NCBI RefSeq assembly: GCF_000400995.2
Contig: NZ_DF238897.1
Span: 186,001-250,000 of the forward strand
Length of the DNA stretch: 64,000 nucleotides
Source of the DNA: Acidovorax sp. MR-S7
GTDB taxonomy: Bacteria; Pseudomonadota; Gammaproteobacteria; Burkholderiales; Burkholderiaceae_C
Reading direction: 5' to 3'
The position numbers were made by a program, and so were the translations under genes. Below the pieces are notes generated by a model that worked only from the letters and a program-made list of their open reading frames with translations, had not been told where the DNA came from and searched no databases. Position 1 is the stretch's first letter. Each line of letters begins with the position of its first letter. Shown here one piece after another: positions 1-9,257 of this stretch.

Positions 1-540
1 GAGACGGGCACGGGCAAGTCGCACCTGCTGCGCGCCGTGTACGAGGCGCTGCGCGGCCAGGGTGCGCGCGTGGGCTGGCTGGATGCCTCCGTGGCCGCGC
101 CCACGGCCTTCGACGAGCGCTGGAGCGCCGTGCTGCTCGACGACGTGCACCTCTACACCACCGGGCAGCAGGCGGCCGCGTTCAACTGGTTCGTCAATGC
201 CATCAGCCCCGCCGTGGGCGCGCCGCGCTGGGTGCTGGCGGCCGGGCTGGTGCCGCCGGCCGACCTGCCGCTGCGCGACGACCTGCGCACGCGCCTGGGC
301 TGGGGCCACGTGTTCCAGCTGCACCTGCTTCATGAACCCGAGCGCCGCGCCGTGCTGCGCCAGCAGGCCGACGCGCGCGGCATCTTCCTGTCCGACGACG
401 TGCTGGACTACATGCTGGGCCGCTTCTCGCGCGACTTGGGGCACCTGACGCAACTGCTCGACCGGCTCGACGGCTTCGCCCTGCGCACGCAGCGCGCGGT
501 CACCATCCCCTTGCTCAAGACCATGCTGGAATCCGAATGA
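1..540 (+). CDS. hda: Hda-type DnaA regulatory inactivator, 5' truncated
   Basis: The open frame runs from base 1, so the start codon lies outside the window. The first residues hold a P-loop (GTGKS) and a Walker B-like LLDDVH follows, as in AAA+ proteins of the DnaA/Hda family. There is no room for a DnaA DNA-binding domain before the stop, which fits Hda rather than DnaA. Hda works with the DNA-loaded sliding clamp to stimulate ATP hydrolysis by DnaA and limit re-initiation. Its stop overlaps the next start by four bases. Identification rests on the motifs, the length and the pcnB/folK context usual in Comamonadaceae. Confidence 0.85.
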   Translation, partial: ETGTGKSHLLRAVYEALRGQGARVGWLDASVAAPTAFDERWSAVLLDDVHLYTTGQQAAAFNWFVNAISPAVGAPRWVLAAGLVPPADLPLRDDLRTRLGWGHVFQLHLLHEPERRAVLRQQADARGIFLSDDVLDYMLGRFSRDLGHLTQLLDRLDGFALRTQRAVTIPLLKTMLESE

Positions 541-1220
541 CCCGCCCCCGTCTGGCCCTGTTCGATCTCGACCATACGCTGCTGCCGCTCGATTCCGACT
601 ACGAGTGGGGCGAGTTCACCATCCGCATCGGCTGGGCCGACCGGGCCGAGTTCGGCCGGCGCAACCAGGCGTTCTACGACGCCTACGTGGCCGGCACGCT
701 CGACGTGCACGAGTACGTGCGCTTCGCCACCGAGGCCGTGTGCCGGCGCGGCGCGCAGGCCGCGGCCGACGCGCACGCGCAATTCATGCGCGAGGTGATC
801 GCCCCGGCCATCCGCGCGCAGGCGCTGGCGCTGCTGAAGCAGCACCGCGACGCGGGCGACGAGGTGCTCATCATCACTGCCACCAACGAGTTCGTGACCC
901 GTCCCATCGCCCAGGCGCTGGGCGTGGAACAGCTGCTGGCCGTGGAGCTGGAGCGCGGTGGCGACGGCTGGTATACCGGCGCCATCCGCGGCGTGCCCTC
1001 CATGCGCGAAGGCAAGGTGCGGCGCATGGAGGAGTGGCTGGCCGCGCGCGGCCTGGACTGGGCGGGCGTGGAGAGCACCTTCTACAGCGACTCCATGAAC
1101 GACGTGCCGCTGCTCGAAAAAGTTCAGCATCCCGTCGCCACCAACCCCGATCCGCGCCTGCGGGCGCTGGCCCAGGAGCGCGGCTGGCGCATCCTGGACC
1201 TTTTCGAAGAAAAAAAATGA
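537..1220 (+). CDS. HAD-superfamily phosphatase (SerB-like, subfamily IB)
   Basis: This 227-aa protein has HAD motif I as FDLDHT (Asp10 and Asp12), motif II in IITATN and motif IV in YSDSMNDVPLL. Between them is a helical cap typical of subfamily IB phosphatases. It probably hydrolyses a small phosphomonoester in the cytosol. Phosphoserine is possible, but the true substrate cannot be read from the sequence. The start overlaps the hda stop and its own stop overlaps the pcnB start (ATGA at both junctions), so translation is probably coupled. Confidence 0.8.
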   Translation: MTRPRLALFDLDHTLLPLDSDYEWGEFTIRIGWADRAEFGRRNQAFYDAYVAGTLDVHEYVRFATEAVCRRGAQAAADAHAQFMREVIAPAIRAQALALLKQHRDAGDEVLIITATNEFVTRPIAQALGVEQLLAVELERGGDGWYTGAIRGVPSMREGKVRRMEEWLAARGLDWAGVESTFYSDSMNDVPLLEKVQHPVATNPDPRLRALAQERGWRILDLFEEKK

Positions 1221-2770
1221 TCAAGACCTTCATCGACAAACTGCTGGGCAAGGCGGCCCCGCGCGGCGCCAAGCCCCGCTTCGGCAAGCGCGAGGAAGTG
1301 CCGGCCTCGGTGCACGGCATCGACCCCGCGCTGGTGGACCGGCGCGCCATCGACGTGGTGCGCACGCTGCAGGACGAGGGCTACCAAGCCTACATCGTCG
1401 GCGGCGCCGTGCGCGACCTGCTGTTGGGCCTCAAGCCCAAGGACTTCGACGTGGCCACCGACGCCACGCCCGAGCAGGTCAAGGGGCTGTTCCGCCGCGC
1501 CTTCATCATCGGCAAGCGCTTCCGCATCGTGCACGTGGTGCACGGGCGCGGCCGCGAGCACGAGGTGATCGAGGTTTCCACCTTCCGCGCCTACCTGGAC
1601 AACGCCGCGGCTGAGGCCGTGAGCGGCAACGAGAAGACCAGCAAGGCCGCCCTGGCGGGCATGCAGCACGCCGTGGACGCATCGGGCCGCGTGCTGCGCG
1701 ACAACGTCTGGGGTCCGCAGGACGAGGACGCCACGCGGCGCGACTTCACCGTCAACGCCATGTACTACGACCCGCAGACGCAGATCGTGGTGGACTTCCA
1801 CAAGGGCATCCAGGACGCGAAGAAGAAAACCTTGCGCATGATCGGCGACGCCGCCGCGCGCTACCGCGAGGACCCGGTGCGCATCATCCGCGCCGTGCGC
1901 TTCGCGGCCAAGCTGAGCGCGCTGGGCTTCACGCTGGAGGCCAGGACCGCCAAGCCGCTGGCCGAATGCAAGCGCCTGCTGCAGGAGGTGCCGCAGAGCC
2001 GCCTGTTCGACGAAATGCTCAAGCTCCTGCAGACGGGCCACGCCAGCGCATCCATCGAGCAGCTCCAGAAGCTGGGCCTGGAGCGGGGCATCTACCCGCT
2101 GCTGGACGTGGTGGTGGAGCGCGCTGGCGAGCCCCTGGTGCAGGCCGTGCTGCAGGACACCGACCGCCGCGTGGGCGAGGGCAAGGCCGTGGCGCCCAGC
2201 TTCCTGCTGGCCTGCGTGCTGTGGCCCGACGTGAAGACCGGCTGGGAGCAGCGCCTGGCGCGCGGCGAGCACGCCTTCCCGGCGCTGCAGGAGGCGATCG
2301 ACGCGGTGTTCGACCAGCGCATCGGCGACGTGTCCGGGCGCGGCAAGCTGGCCGCCGACATGCGCGAGATCTGGGTCATGCAGCCGCGCTTCGAGAAGCG
2401 CTCGGGCAGCACGCCTTTCGGCATGGTGGCGCACATCCGCTTCCGCGCGGGTTTCGACTTCCTGCGCCTGCGCGCCGATGTGGGCGAGGTGGGCGAAGGC
2501 CTGGTCGAGTGGTGGCAGGAGTTCTCCATCACCGACGACGCGCGCCGCCAGGACATGATCGCGCAGGCGCGCGAGGAGCAGCGCCAGCAGCAGCGCAAGG
2601 CCGCGTCCGTGGTGCGCCGCGTGCCCAAGGCGCCTGCCGCTGCGGCGCCGGCGCCACAGGGCGATGACGTGGAAGAGGTGCCCGCCGCCGACGGCGCCGC
2701 GCCCAAGAAGCGCCGCCGGCGCCGCCGCAAGCCCGCGGGCGGCGAGGGCAGCGCAGCGCCCGAGGCCTGA
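1217..2770 (+). CDS. pcnB: Poly(A) polymerase I
   Basis: The 517-aa protein carries the class II nucleotidyltransferase signature: [13 protein letters not shown] near residue 60, then DFDVATD supplying the metal-binding Asp pair, and [11 protein letters not shown]. The C-terminal third is basic and Ala/Pro-rich, ending in a run of Arg/Lys (KKRRRRRRK), typical of proteobacterial PcnB and absent from CCA-adding enzymes. PcnB adds poly(A) tails to RNA 3' ends and promotes decay. I chose ATG 1217, which overlaps the preceding stop (ATGA). The upstream in-frame extension is a shadow of the HAD gene. Confidence 0.93.
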   Translation: MIKTFIDKLLGKAAPRGAKPRFGKREEVPASVHGIDPALVDRRAIDVVRTLQDEGYQAYIVGGAVRDLLLGLKPKDFDVATDATPEQVKGLFRRAFIIGKRFRIVHVVHGRGREHEVIEVSTFRAYLDNAAAEAVSGNEKTSKAALAGMQHAVDASGRVLRDNVWGPQDEDATRRDFTVNAMYYDPQTQIVVDFHKGIQDAKKKTLRMIGDAAARYREDPVRIIRAVRFAAKLSALGFTLEARTAKPLAECKRLLQEVPQSRLFDEMLKLLQTGHASASIEQLQKLGLERGIYPLLDVVVERAGEPLVQAVLQDTDRRVGEGKAVAPSFLLACVLWPDVKTGWEQRLARGEHAFPALQEAIDAVFDQRIGDVSGRGKLAADMREIWVMQPRFEKRSGSTPFGMVAHIRFRAGFDFLRLRADVGEVGEGLVEWWQEFSITDDARRQDMIAQAREEQRQQQRKAASVVRRVPKAPAAAAPAPQGDDVEEVPAADGAAPKKRRRRRRKPAGGEGSAAPEA

Positions 2771-2772
2771 GC

Positions 2773-3252
2773 GTGAACGTGGGCGCCTGGATCGGCCTGG
2801 GCGCGAACCTGGGCGACGCCCGCGCCGCGCTGCGCGTCGCCGTGCGGGCGCTGGCCGCGCTGCCCGGCACGCGCGTGCTGCGCGTCTCGTCGCTCTACCG
2901 CAGCGCGCCCGTCGATGCCGGCGGGCCGGACTACCTCAATGCCGTGGCCGAGCTGGACACGCCGCTCGCGCCGCTGGCGCTGCTGCACGCGCTGCAGTCC
3001 ATCGAGCAGGCCGCCGGCCGCGAACGCCCCTACCGCAACGCGCCGCGCACGCTGGACCTGGACCTGCTGCTCCATGGCGACGAACGGCTGGACAGCCCCG
3101 AACTCACCGTGCCCCACCCGCGCATGGGCGAGCGCGCTTTCGTGCTGCTGCCGCTGGCGGAGTTGGCGCCCGGCCTGGTCCGTGCGGAGCAACTCGCCGC
3201 GGTGACGGGCCAGCGCATCGAGCGCGTGGAGCAGGACTGGGTGGGCTTCTGA
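2773..3252 (+). CDS. folK: 2-amino-4-hydroxy-6-hydroxymethyldihydropteridine pyrophosphokinase
   Basis: A 159-aa protein with GLGANLGD at the N-terminus and the HPPK signature [17 protein letters not shown], then PHPRM. HPPK transfers pyrophosphate from ATP to 6-hydroxymethyl-dihydropterin in folate synthesis. The start is GTG two bases after the pcnB stop, so it is probably translated from the same transcript. The length is normal for the family. Confidence 0.93.
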   Translation: MNVGAWIGLGANLGDARAALRVAVRALAALPGTRVLRVSSLYRSAPVDAGGPDYLNAVAELDTPLAPLALLHALQSIEQAAGRERPYRNAPRTLDLDLLLHGDERLDSPELTVPHPRMGERAFVLLPLAELAPGLVRAEQLAAVTGQRIERVEQDWVGF

Positions 3253-3253
3253 A

Positions 3254-3340
3254 ACGATAGCTGCCCGCGCTTGCCATCCAAAGTTTTCAGCATGAAAACA
3301 TGCGGAAACCCTTGCGTATCAAGCGCGACCAGCTATCGTT
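3254..3340. repeat. Intergenic inverted repeat, Comamonadaceae-type, copy 1
   Basis: The outer arms AACGATAGCTG and CAGCTATCGTT are inverted copies, and inner GCGCTTG/CAAGCGC arms form a second stem. The element fills the gap between folK and the convergent Bug gene. The inner core and the AGCTAT motif recur near 9207 and 10512. It may also end transcription from both sides, but there is no clean T-run. Confidence 0.7.
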
Positions 3341-3341
3341 T

Positions 3342-4313
3342 TCAATCGACCCGTGCGCCGGAGGACTTCACCACCTGCTGGTACTTGGCGCGCTCGGCGG
3401 CCATGAAGGCGTCGAACTGCTCGGGCGAGGTGGGCACGGGCTCGGCCATCAGCAGCTCGAAGCGGGTCTGCGTCTCGGGCGCCTTGAGCGCGTCGGTGAA
3501 GGCCTTGCCCAGCTTGGCGATCACCGGCTTGGGCGTGCCGGCGGGTGCCACCAGGCCCCACCAGGTGTCGATGGAAAAGCCCGGGTAGGTGTGCGAGAGC
3601 GGCGGCACGCCCGGCAGCATGGGGCTGGTGGCCAGCGACGTGACGGCCAGCGCCTTGAGCTTGCCTGCCTTGATGTTGGGCGCGGCGGCGGCCAGGTTGT
3701 CGATGTTGAAGTCCACCTCGCCCGCCAGCAGCGCCAGCTGCGCCGGGCTGGCGCCGCGGTAGGGGATGTGCAGCGCGTAGATGCCGGCCTTCTGCTTGAA
3801 CATCTCGCCCGCCAGGTGGCCGGCGCTGCCGTTGCCGCCGCTGCCGTAGTTGAGCTTGCCCGGGTTGGCCTTGGCGTAGGCGATCAGGTCCTGCAGGGTG
3901 CGGATCTTGAGCTGCTCGGCCCGCGCGGCGTTCACCACCAGCACGTTGGGCACGCGCACCATCTGCGTGATGCCGGCGAAGTCCTTGCCCGCGTCGTAGG
4001 GCATGCGCGCGTAGAGCCAGGGGTTGACGGCGTGCGTGGCCGTGGCCGCGATGCCGATGGTCAGCCCGTCCGGCGCGGACTTGGCCACCAGGTCGGCGCC
4101 GATGTTGCCGCCCGCGCCCGCCTTGTTGTCGATGATCACCGTGCCCAGCGTGTCCTTCACGCGCTCGGCCAGCGCGCGCGCCGTGACGTCGATGGGCCCG
4201 CCGGGCGCGTAGGGCACGACCAGGCGGATCGGCGTATCCTGCGCATGGCTCAGCGGGGCTGCGAATGCCGCCGCGGCGGAGGCGGCGCAAAGGAGGAGGT
4301 GTCTGCGGTTCAT
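3342..4313 (-). CDS. Bug-family tripartite tricarboxylate transporter substrate-binding protein
   Basis: A 323-aa protein with a signal peptide (MNRRHLLLCAASAAAAFAAP, ending near AHAQ-like SHAQ) followed by the Bug/TctC start IRLVVPYAPGGPIDVTARAL. The family forms periplasmic Venus-flytrap receptors for carboxylates and related ligands, and is greatly expanded in Bordetella and Comamonadaceae. No TctA/TctB membrane genes are adjacent, so this is one of the common orphan receptors with unknown ligand. Confidence 0.88.
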   Translation of the reverse strand: MNRRHLLLCAASAAAAFAAPLSHAQDTPIRLVVPYAPGGPIDVTARALAERVKDTLGTVIIDNKAGAGGNIGADLVAKSAPDGLTIGIAATATHAVNPWLYARMPYDAGKDFAGITQMVRVPNVLVVNAARAEQLKIRTLQDLIAYAKANPGKLNYGSGGNGSAGHLAGEMFKQKAGIYALHIPYRGASPAQLALLAGEVDFNIDNLAAAAPNIKAGKLKALAVTSLATSPMLPGVPPLSHTYPGFSIDTWWGLVAPAGTPKPVIAKLGKAFTDALKAPETQTRFELLMAEPVPTSPEQFDAFMAAERAKYQQVVKSSGARVD

Positions 4314-4436
4314 AGCCCTCCATTGTGCAAAAAACTGCCGGGCCTGGGGCGCCGCAATGCGGGCGCCGTCCTACGGCGCGGTGCGCCGCCCCTTCCTACG
4401 ATGGGTGCGCCCGCCCGTCTCGATGAAAGGACCGAC

Positions 4437-4787
4437 ATGCTGGACACACCTTCCACCCTGGACGCCTCGCGCTACGCCGACTGCATCGTGGCCTGCAACG
4501 CCTGCGCCGCCACGTGCGACTTCTGCGCCGCCGCCTGCCTGCGCGAGCCCGACCCGCGCCACATGGCCAAGTGCATCGTGCTGGACATGGACTGCGCCGG
4601 CATCTGCCGCCTGGCCGCCGCCACCATGGCCCGCGAGAGCCCGCACGTGGCCTACATCTGCGAGCTGTGCGCGCGCATCTGCGAGAGCTGCGCGCAGGAA
4701 TGCGCAAGCCATGCGGCGGAGCACTGCCAGGACTGCGCCGAGGCGTGCAAGCGCTGCGCCAGTCTGTGCCGCGACATGATCGCCTGA
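4437..4787 (+). CDS. Four-helix bundle copper-binding protein (Csp-like, DUF326)
   Basis: A 116-aa protein with about 19 cysteines spaced along predicted helices (CIVACNACAATCDFCAAAC, then IC..LC..IC..SC). This is the pattern of copper-storage proteins, where Cys residues line the core of a four-helix bundle and bind many Cu(I) ions. There is no signal or Tat peptide, so it resembles the cytosolic Csp3 type. The ATG at 4437 was chosen because the upstream part of the frame is antisense to the Bug gene. Confidence 0.82.
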   Translation: MLDTPSTLDASRYADCIVACNACAATCDFCAAACLREPDPRHMAKCIVLDMDCAGICRLAAATMARESPHVAYICELCARICESCAQECASHAAEHCQDCAEACKRCASLCRDMIA

Positions 4788-4794
4788 ATAGAGG

Positions 4795-4925
4795 GCACCC
4801 CCCTGAGGCCCTGCGGGCCTTCCCCCCGCTCTCGCATTGCTGCGCAATGCGGGCAGGGGGACGCAGCCCCCGCTGCGGGGCGGCCCTTGCGCGGCTGCCC
4901 TCGCCTGGAGGCGCGCCAGCTTTGC
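4795..4925. repeat. REP-like GC-rich intergenic repeat
   Basis: A GC-rich segment with nested inverted pieces: GCCCTGCGGGC, GCATTGCTGCGCAATGC, and GGGGGACGCAGCCCCCGC. It lies between convergent genes (copper protein and flavin reductase). I recall similar sequences as common between genes in Comamonadaceae. Only this one copy is in the window, so its repeat status rests on that recollection. Confidence 0.5.
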
Positions 4926-4938
4926 AGTGGGGCTCCGG

Positions 4939-5979
4939 TCAGGTTCCGTGCTTGTCGGCCTCGGAGGTGAAGGCGTCGGCGTAGAACTCGTCGGGCGGCA
5001 GGCCGCGCTCGGTGCTGTAGGCCGCGCGCGCGGAGTCCACCACGATGGGAGCGCCGCAGGCGTAGACCTGGTGGCCCGACAGGTCGGCGAAATCCTCCAT
5101 CACCGCCCGGTGCACGAAGCCCGTGCGGCCCGTCCAGCCGTCCTCGGGCAGCGCGTCGGAGACGACGGGCACGTAGCGCAGCTGCGGCATCTCGGCCAGG
5201 CGCTCACGGATCCAGCCGTCCATGTACAGGTCGGCCGGGCGGCGCCCGCCCCAGTACAGCGTGGCCGGGCGCGCGGTGCCCTTGTGCTGCATGTGCTCGA
5301 TCAGCGCCTTGATGGGCGCGAAGCCCGTGCCGGAGGCCAGCAGCACCAGCGGCTTGTCGGAGTCCTCGCGCAGGAAGAAGCTGCCGAAGGGGCCTTCCAC
5401 GCGCAGGATTTCCTTTTCCTTCATGGCGCCGAACACGTGCTCGGTGAAGCGCCCGCCGGGCATGTGGCGGATGTGCAGCTCCACGCCCGGCGTGCCCTCC
5501 TGCGTGTGCGGCGCGTTGGCCATCGAATAGGCGCGGCGCGCGCCGCCCTGCAGGATGAACTCGATGTACTGCCCCGCGTGGTAGCGGAAGGTGTCGGCCG
5601 CGGGCAGCTGCAGGCGCACCTGCATCACGTCGTGCGAGGCGCGCGTGAGCGAGGCCACGCGCACCGGCAGCTTCTTGATGGGGTAGGCGCTTTCGTCTGT
5701 CACCTGGCGCGATTCGAGCACCACGTCGCTCAAGGGCCGGGCGCAGCAGGTGAGCACGTAGCCCGCGGTCTCCTCCTCGGCGCTGAGCGCCTTGGACTGG
5801 TGTTCGCCGTGTTCCACGGAGCCGCTGAGCTTCTTGCACTTGCACGAGCCGCAGGCGCCGTCCTTGCAGCCGTAGGGCAGGCCGACACCGCCGCGGATGG
5901 CGGCGGCCAGGATGGCCTCGCCCGCCTGCGCCTCGAAGGCGCGGCCGCTGGGCTGCACGGTGATCTGGAAAGCGGTCAT
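4939..5979 (-). CDS. Ferredoxin-type FAD/NAD(P)H oxidoreductase (CDP-6-deoxy-delta-3,4-glucoseen reductase-like)
   Basis: A 346-aa electron-transfer protein in three parts. An N-terminal plant-type 2Fe-2S domain has YGCKDGACGSCKC plus a later Cys. A FAD domain has the RAYSMANAP signature. An NAD-binding domain has ASGTGFAPIKALIEHM and a CGAP motif. Comamonadaceae homologues are usually annotated as CDP-6-deoxy-glucoseen reductase, but no deoxysugar genes are nearby, so the acceptor is unknown. I chose the ATG at 5979; ten extra codons upstream (6009) are possible. Confidence 0.78.
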   Translation of the reverse strand: MTAFQITVQPSGRAFEAQAGEAILAAAIRGGVGLPYGCKDGACGSCKCKKLSGSVEHGEHQSKALSAEEETAGYVLTCCARPLSDVVLESRQVTDESAYPIKKLPVRVASLTRASHDVMQVRLQLPAADTFRYHAGQYIEFILQGGARRAYSMANAPHTQEGTPGVELHIRHMPGGRFTEHVFGAMKEKEILRVEGPFGSFFLREDSDKPLVLLASGTGFAPIKALIEHMQHKGTARPATLYWGGRRPADLYMDGWIRERLAEMPQLRYVPVVSDALPEDGWTGRTGFVHRAVMEDFADLSGHQVYACGAPIVVDSARAAYSTERGLPPDEFYADAFTSEADKHGT

Positions 5980-6024
5980 GGCGTGGGTATCCTTGGCATT
6001 CTTGAACAAGCAAACCGGTCGATT

Positions 6025-6966
6025 TTGCCCTCAAACCAAACACCCCTCGGCGCCTTGCCCGCGCGCTTCCGGCGCCAGCGCGTGCTCATCGTCGGCTGCG
6101 GCGACGTGGGGCTGCGCGCCGCGCGCGCGCTCGGCGCGGGCGCCCGCGTGCTGGCGCTCACCTCCACGCCCGAGCGCGTGCCCGCGTTGCGCGCCGCCGG
6201 CATCACCCCGCTGGTGGGCAACCTGGACCAGGCTGCCACGCTGGCCCGCCTGGCGGGCGTGGCCACGCGCGTGCTGCACTTGGCGCCGCCTCCGGGCGAG
6301 CGCGAGGTGGGCCCGCGCTGGTGGCTGGACCCGCGCAGCGTGGCGCTGGCGCGCGCGCTGCGGCTGCGCACGCTGCCGCAGGCGCTGGTCTACGCCTCTA
6401 CCACCGGCGTGTACGGCGACTGCGCGGGCGCGTGGGTGGCCGAATCGCGCCCCGTGGCCCCGGCCACGCCGCGCGCCCAGCGCCGCGTGAATGCCGAGCG
6501 CGCCGTGCGCCACCTGGGGCGCGCGGGCGTGCGCGTGAGCATCCTGCGCGTGCCCGGCATCTACGCGGCCGACCGCGAGGGCGGCACGCCCCGCGCGCGC
6601 CTGCTGCGCGGCACGCCCGTGCTGCAGGCGCACGACGACGTCTACACCAACCACATCCACGCCGACGACCTGGCGCGCGCCTGCGTGGCGGCGTTGTGGC
6701 GCGGGCGGCCGCAGCGCACCTACCATGCGAGCGACCGCAGCGAACTGAAGATGGGCGACTACTTCGACCTGGCAGCCGACCTGTACGGCCTGCCGCGCCC
6801 GCCGCGCGTGTCGCGCGACGCGGCGCGCGCGCAGTTGCCGGTGTCGCTGCTGAGCTTCATGGGCGAGTCGCGCCGGCTGCTCACCGAGCGCCTGGCGCGC
6901 GAGCTGCGCGTGCGCCTGCGCTACCCCACCGTGGCCGAGGGGCTGCGCGCGGATCAGCGCGGATAG
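6025..6966 (+). CDS. SDR/NAD-dependent epimerase-like protein
   Basis: A protein of about 313 aa with a Rossmann glycine motif (VGCGDVGLRAARAL) and a later STTGVYGD segment, as in atypical SDRs of the YeeZ type. The catalytic YxxxK of classical SDRs is not obvious, so enzymatic function is uncertain. No ATG fits the 5' end; I used TTG 6025, and TTG 6055 or GTG 6082 are alternatives. It is divergent from the flavin reductase, and its 3' end overlaps the convergent next gene by 13 bases. Confidence 0.7.
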   Translation: MPSNQTPLGALPARFRRQRVLIVGCGDVGLRAARALGAGARVLALTSTPERVPALRAAGITPLVGNLDQAATLARLAGVATRVLHLAPPPGEREVGPRWWLDPRSVALARALRLRTLPQALVYASTTGVYGDCAGAWVAESRPVAPATPRAQRRVNAERAVRHLGRAGVRVSILRVPGIYAADREGGTPRARLLRGTPVLQAHDDVYTNHIHADDLARACVAALWRGRPQRTYHASDRSELKMGDYFDLAADLYGLPRPPRVSRDAARAQLPVSLLSFMGESRRLLTERLARELRVRLRYPTVAEGLRADQRG

Positions 6967-7574
6967 GTATTGCCCTGCTTGTCGTAGCAGCGGAACACGT
7001 TGCAGTGGGTGATTTCGCGCGGCGGCGGGCGCGGCCCGGGGCGCGGAGGCACGACGACCACCGGGGGCGTGTAGTACGGCGCCTGGGCGCGGCTGGCGCG
7101 TGCGCGTTCGGCCCGGGCGAAGTCGGCGGGGCTGAGGCAGGCCAGGTCCGCCTCGCGCTGCGCAGCGTCCAGGCGCGCCTGCTCGTCGTACATGCCGCGG
7201 CCCAGCGTGCCCATCACTTCCTGCAGGCTGCGGCGCGCGCGCTGGCAGGCCACGGACCGGGCGGGGTCGTTGCCGGCCGGAGCTGCCGCGCGTTCGGCAC
7301 GCTCGGTATCGCGGCGCTGCGCGGACTCGTGCTGCTGGCGCTCGCGCTTGCGCTCCCATGCCTCGGCCGCCTGCTCGCGCTCCTGCTGGAGTTCCTCGGG
7401 CGTCTTGCGCGCCTCGACCTCGCGTGCGGCCTCGCCCCGGGCGCAGCCGCCGTCGGTGTAGGTGACCTTGCCGGTGGCAGGGTCGGTGCAGCGCGTGACC
7501 TGGGCTGCGGCGGGCAGGGCCAGCCACGCGGCGGCCAGGAGCACGGCGTGCAGGGGGGTGCGGGTCAGGGGCAC
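6954..7574 (-). CDS. DUF4124-domain exported protein
   Basis: A 206-aa protein with a signal peptide, then the DUF4124 pattern (VTRCTDPATGKVTYTDGGC) near the mature N-terminus. A long charged helical region rich in Glu/Arg follows, then a Pro-rich linker and a short Cys-containing tail. The likely location is the periplasm. The function of the domain is unknown. The start is GTG 7574; the longer upstream frame is a shadow of the neighbouring lipoprotein gene. Confidence 0.68.
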   Translation of the reverse strand: MPLTRTPLHAVLLAAAWLALPAAAQVTRCTDPATGKVTYTDGGCARGEAAREVEARKTPEELQQEREQAAEAWERKRERQQHESAQRRDTERAERAAAPAGNDPARSVACQRARRSLQEVMGTLGRGMYDEQARLDAAQREADLACLSPADFARAERARASRAQAPYYTPPVVVVPPRPGPRPPPREITHCNVFRCYDKQGNTYPR

Positions 7575-7582
7575 GGCAGGCC

Positions 7583-8077
7583 TCAGCGCCAGTCGGGGGT
7601 GGGGGCGTAGCGCCGGCCGGGCACGGGCTGGTTGCCACGGTTGGGGCGTTCGGCGCGCTGGTCCTGTTCGCGCTGGTCCTGTTCGCGCCGGTCCTGCTCG
7701 CGCCGGCGGTCCCATTCGCGCTGCCGCTCGGCCTGGCGGCGGTCCGCCTCCCGGCGCTCGGCATCGCGGCGGCGGTCCGCTTCGCGGCGATCGGCTTCCC
7801 GGTGGCGCTCGGCCTCGCGGCGCTCGCGCTCGCGGGTGTCGCGCCATTGGCGCTCACGCCAGTCGTCGCGGTCGCGCCAGACGGGGCGCGGGGGGGGCAC
7901 ATAGACCGGCTGCGAATAGATCACGCCGGGGCGTTCGTAGACGGTCACCGCGGGCGCCGGGCTGGGGTAGTAGCCGCCCCCGTCGTAGTACGGATCGCCT
8001 GGCACGGCCACGCAGCCCACTGCCAGTGCGGCGAGCGTGCCGATGGCACCGAGGCGAAGAAAGCGGGGTGAAGGCAT
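7583..8077 (-). CDS. Low-complexity Arg/Asp/Glu-rich lipoprotein
   Basis: A 164-aa protein starting at ATG 8077 behind a GGGAG site. The signal peptide ends in a lipobox (LAVGC, Cys22). A Tyr/Pro-rich stretch follows, then roughly 90 residues dominated by repeating R-E-A-D-R-R type hexads, strongly charged and probably an extended helix. No known domain is recognised. It lies 8 bases upstream of the DUF4124 gene on the same strand and both are envelope proteins. Confidence 0.65.
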   Translation of the reverse strand: MPSPRFLRLGAIGTLAALAVGCVAVPGDPYYDGGGYYPSPAPAVTVYERPGVIYSQPVYVPPPRPVWRDRDDWRERQWRDTRERERREAERHREADRREADRRRDAERREADRRQAERQREWDRRREQDRREQDQREQDQRAERPNRGNQPVPGRRYAPTPDWR

Positions 8078-8367
8078 GGTGGTCTCCCTGTAGGCCGCGG
8101 GGCGGAGGTTGGCGCGGCGCATGGTTTGGCGCTAAGGGTGAGACGCCCGCCAGCGTATTTTGGTTGACCCCCCGGGGTGAACTTTGTCAGCTTTTGCCGC
8201 TGCTTCACCATTGTGTCGGATTGTTGCGGCTGCGCCTCCGCCGGCGCTCCCTGCGCGAAGCGCGTGCGCCGCCAACAAAGAATTACCGCCTTGCGGCGCA
8301 ACTATGTGGACAGTATCCATTTTATTCCTAGCATGTAGATGCTGTTCACAAACCATGGAGACACCGC

Positions 8368-8820
8368 ATGCAATTCATCCCCTACCTGAACTTCGACGGC
8401 AATTGCGCCGAGGCATTCGCCTTCTACGCCAAGGTGCTGGGCGGCACCATCGTCTACCAGGGCACCTTCGGTGAAATGCCGCCCCAGCCCGGGATGCCGC
8501 CCTTGCCCGAGTCGGCAAGGGGGCGTGTGATGCACGTGCATCTGCAGGCGGGTGCGCAATCGCTCATGGGCTCGGATGCCATGCCGGCGATGCCGGGCCA
8601 GGGCTCCGGCGCCTGCGCCGGCGGCTACCAGAAGCCGCAGGGCCTGTGGGTGTCGATCCAGGTGGAGACGCCGGCCGAGGGCCGGCGCGTGTTCGATGCG
8701 CTGGCCGAAGGCGGCCAGGTGGCCATGTCGTTCGCGGAGACTTTCTTCTCGTCCGGCTTCGGCATGGCGGTCGACCGCTTCGGCACGCCGTGGATGATCA
8801 ACGTGCAGGCACCGGCCTGA
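8368..8820 (+). CDS. VOC-family (PhnB-like) protein
   Basis: A 150-aa protein beginning MQFIPYLNFDGNCAEAFAFY, the typical start of PhnB/YjdN-like vicinal-oxygen-chelate proteins. Asp/Glu/His residues are spaced in two beta-alpha-beta-beta-beta units. These proteins resemble glyoxalases, but the substrate is unknown. It is followed after 13 bases by a DUF1428 gene with its own GGAG site, so the two are probably co-transcribed. Confidence 0.82.
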   Translation: MQFIPYLNFDGNCAEAFAFYAKVLGGTIVYQGTFGEMPPQPGMPPLPESARGRVMHVHLQAGAQSLMGSDAMPAMPGQGSGACAGGYQKPQGLWVSIQVETPAEGRRVFDALAEGGQVAMSFAETFFSSGFGMAVDRFGTPWMINVQAPA

Positions 8821-8833
8821 AAGGAGAACCCCC

Positions 8834-9199
8834 ATGCATTACGTCGATGGATTCGTCGTTCCGGTGCCCCGCGCCAAGCTGGACGCCTACCGTGCGCTCT
8901 CACAGAAGGCGGGCGAGGTGTGGATGGAATACGGCGCCCTGCAGTATTTCGAGTGCGTGGCCGATGACGTGCAGCCCGGCAAGCAGACCTCGTTCCCCCA
9001 GGCCGTGCAGCTGCGGGAGGACGAGGTGGTCGTGTTCGCGTGGATCGTCTACCCCTCGCGCGCCGAGCGCGACCGCATCAACGCGCTGGTGATGAAGCAC
9101 CCGCGCATCGAGTGCTCGCCCGAGAACATGCCCTTCGACGGCATGCGGATGTTCTGGGGCGGCTTCAGCGGCCTGGTCGAGAAGGGCTGGGGCGTTTGA
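8834..9199 (+). CDS. DUF1428-domain protein
   Basis: A 121-aa protein starting MHYVDGFVVPVPRAKLDAYR, the conserved DUF1428 opening; the fold is of the dimeric alpha/beta-barrel type. It probably forms a small cytosolic dimer of unknown function. A strong AAAGGAG ribosome site lies 9 bases upstream. DUF1428 and PhnB-like genes commonly sit together, as here. Confidence 0.82.
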   Translation: MHYVDGFVVPVPRAKLDAYRALSQKAGEVWMEYGALQYFECVADDVQPGKQTSFPQAVQLREDEVVVFAWIVYPSRAERDRINALVMKHPRIECSPENMPFDGMRMFWGGFSGLVEKGWGV

Positions 9200-9206
9200 G
9201 AAAGAT

Positions 9207-9240
9207 CGGCCTCCAGCGCTTGTACAGCAAGCGCTGGCAG
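9207..9240. repeat. Intergenic inverted repeat, copy 2
   Basis: A perfect inverted repeat, CCAGCGCTTG-TACAG-CAAGCGCTGG, is followed by CAGCTATC. It matches the core of the elements near 3254 and 10512 and lies between converging genes. Confidence 0.72.
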
Positions 9241-9257
9241 CTATCTTAAAAATAGCG

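Noticed and set aside
605-1216. Upstream in-frame extension of pcnB
   Set aside because: It overlaps the HAD gene out of frame; ATG 1217 overlaps the preceding stop and gives the normal PcnB length.
408-3192. Several long minus-strand frames opposite hda, the HAD gene, pcnB and folK
   Set aside because: Their length comes from high GC and few stops; the plus-strand genes have clear families and tight overlaps.
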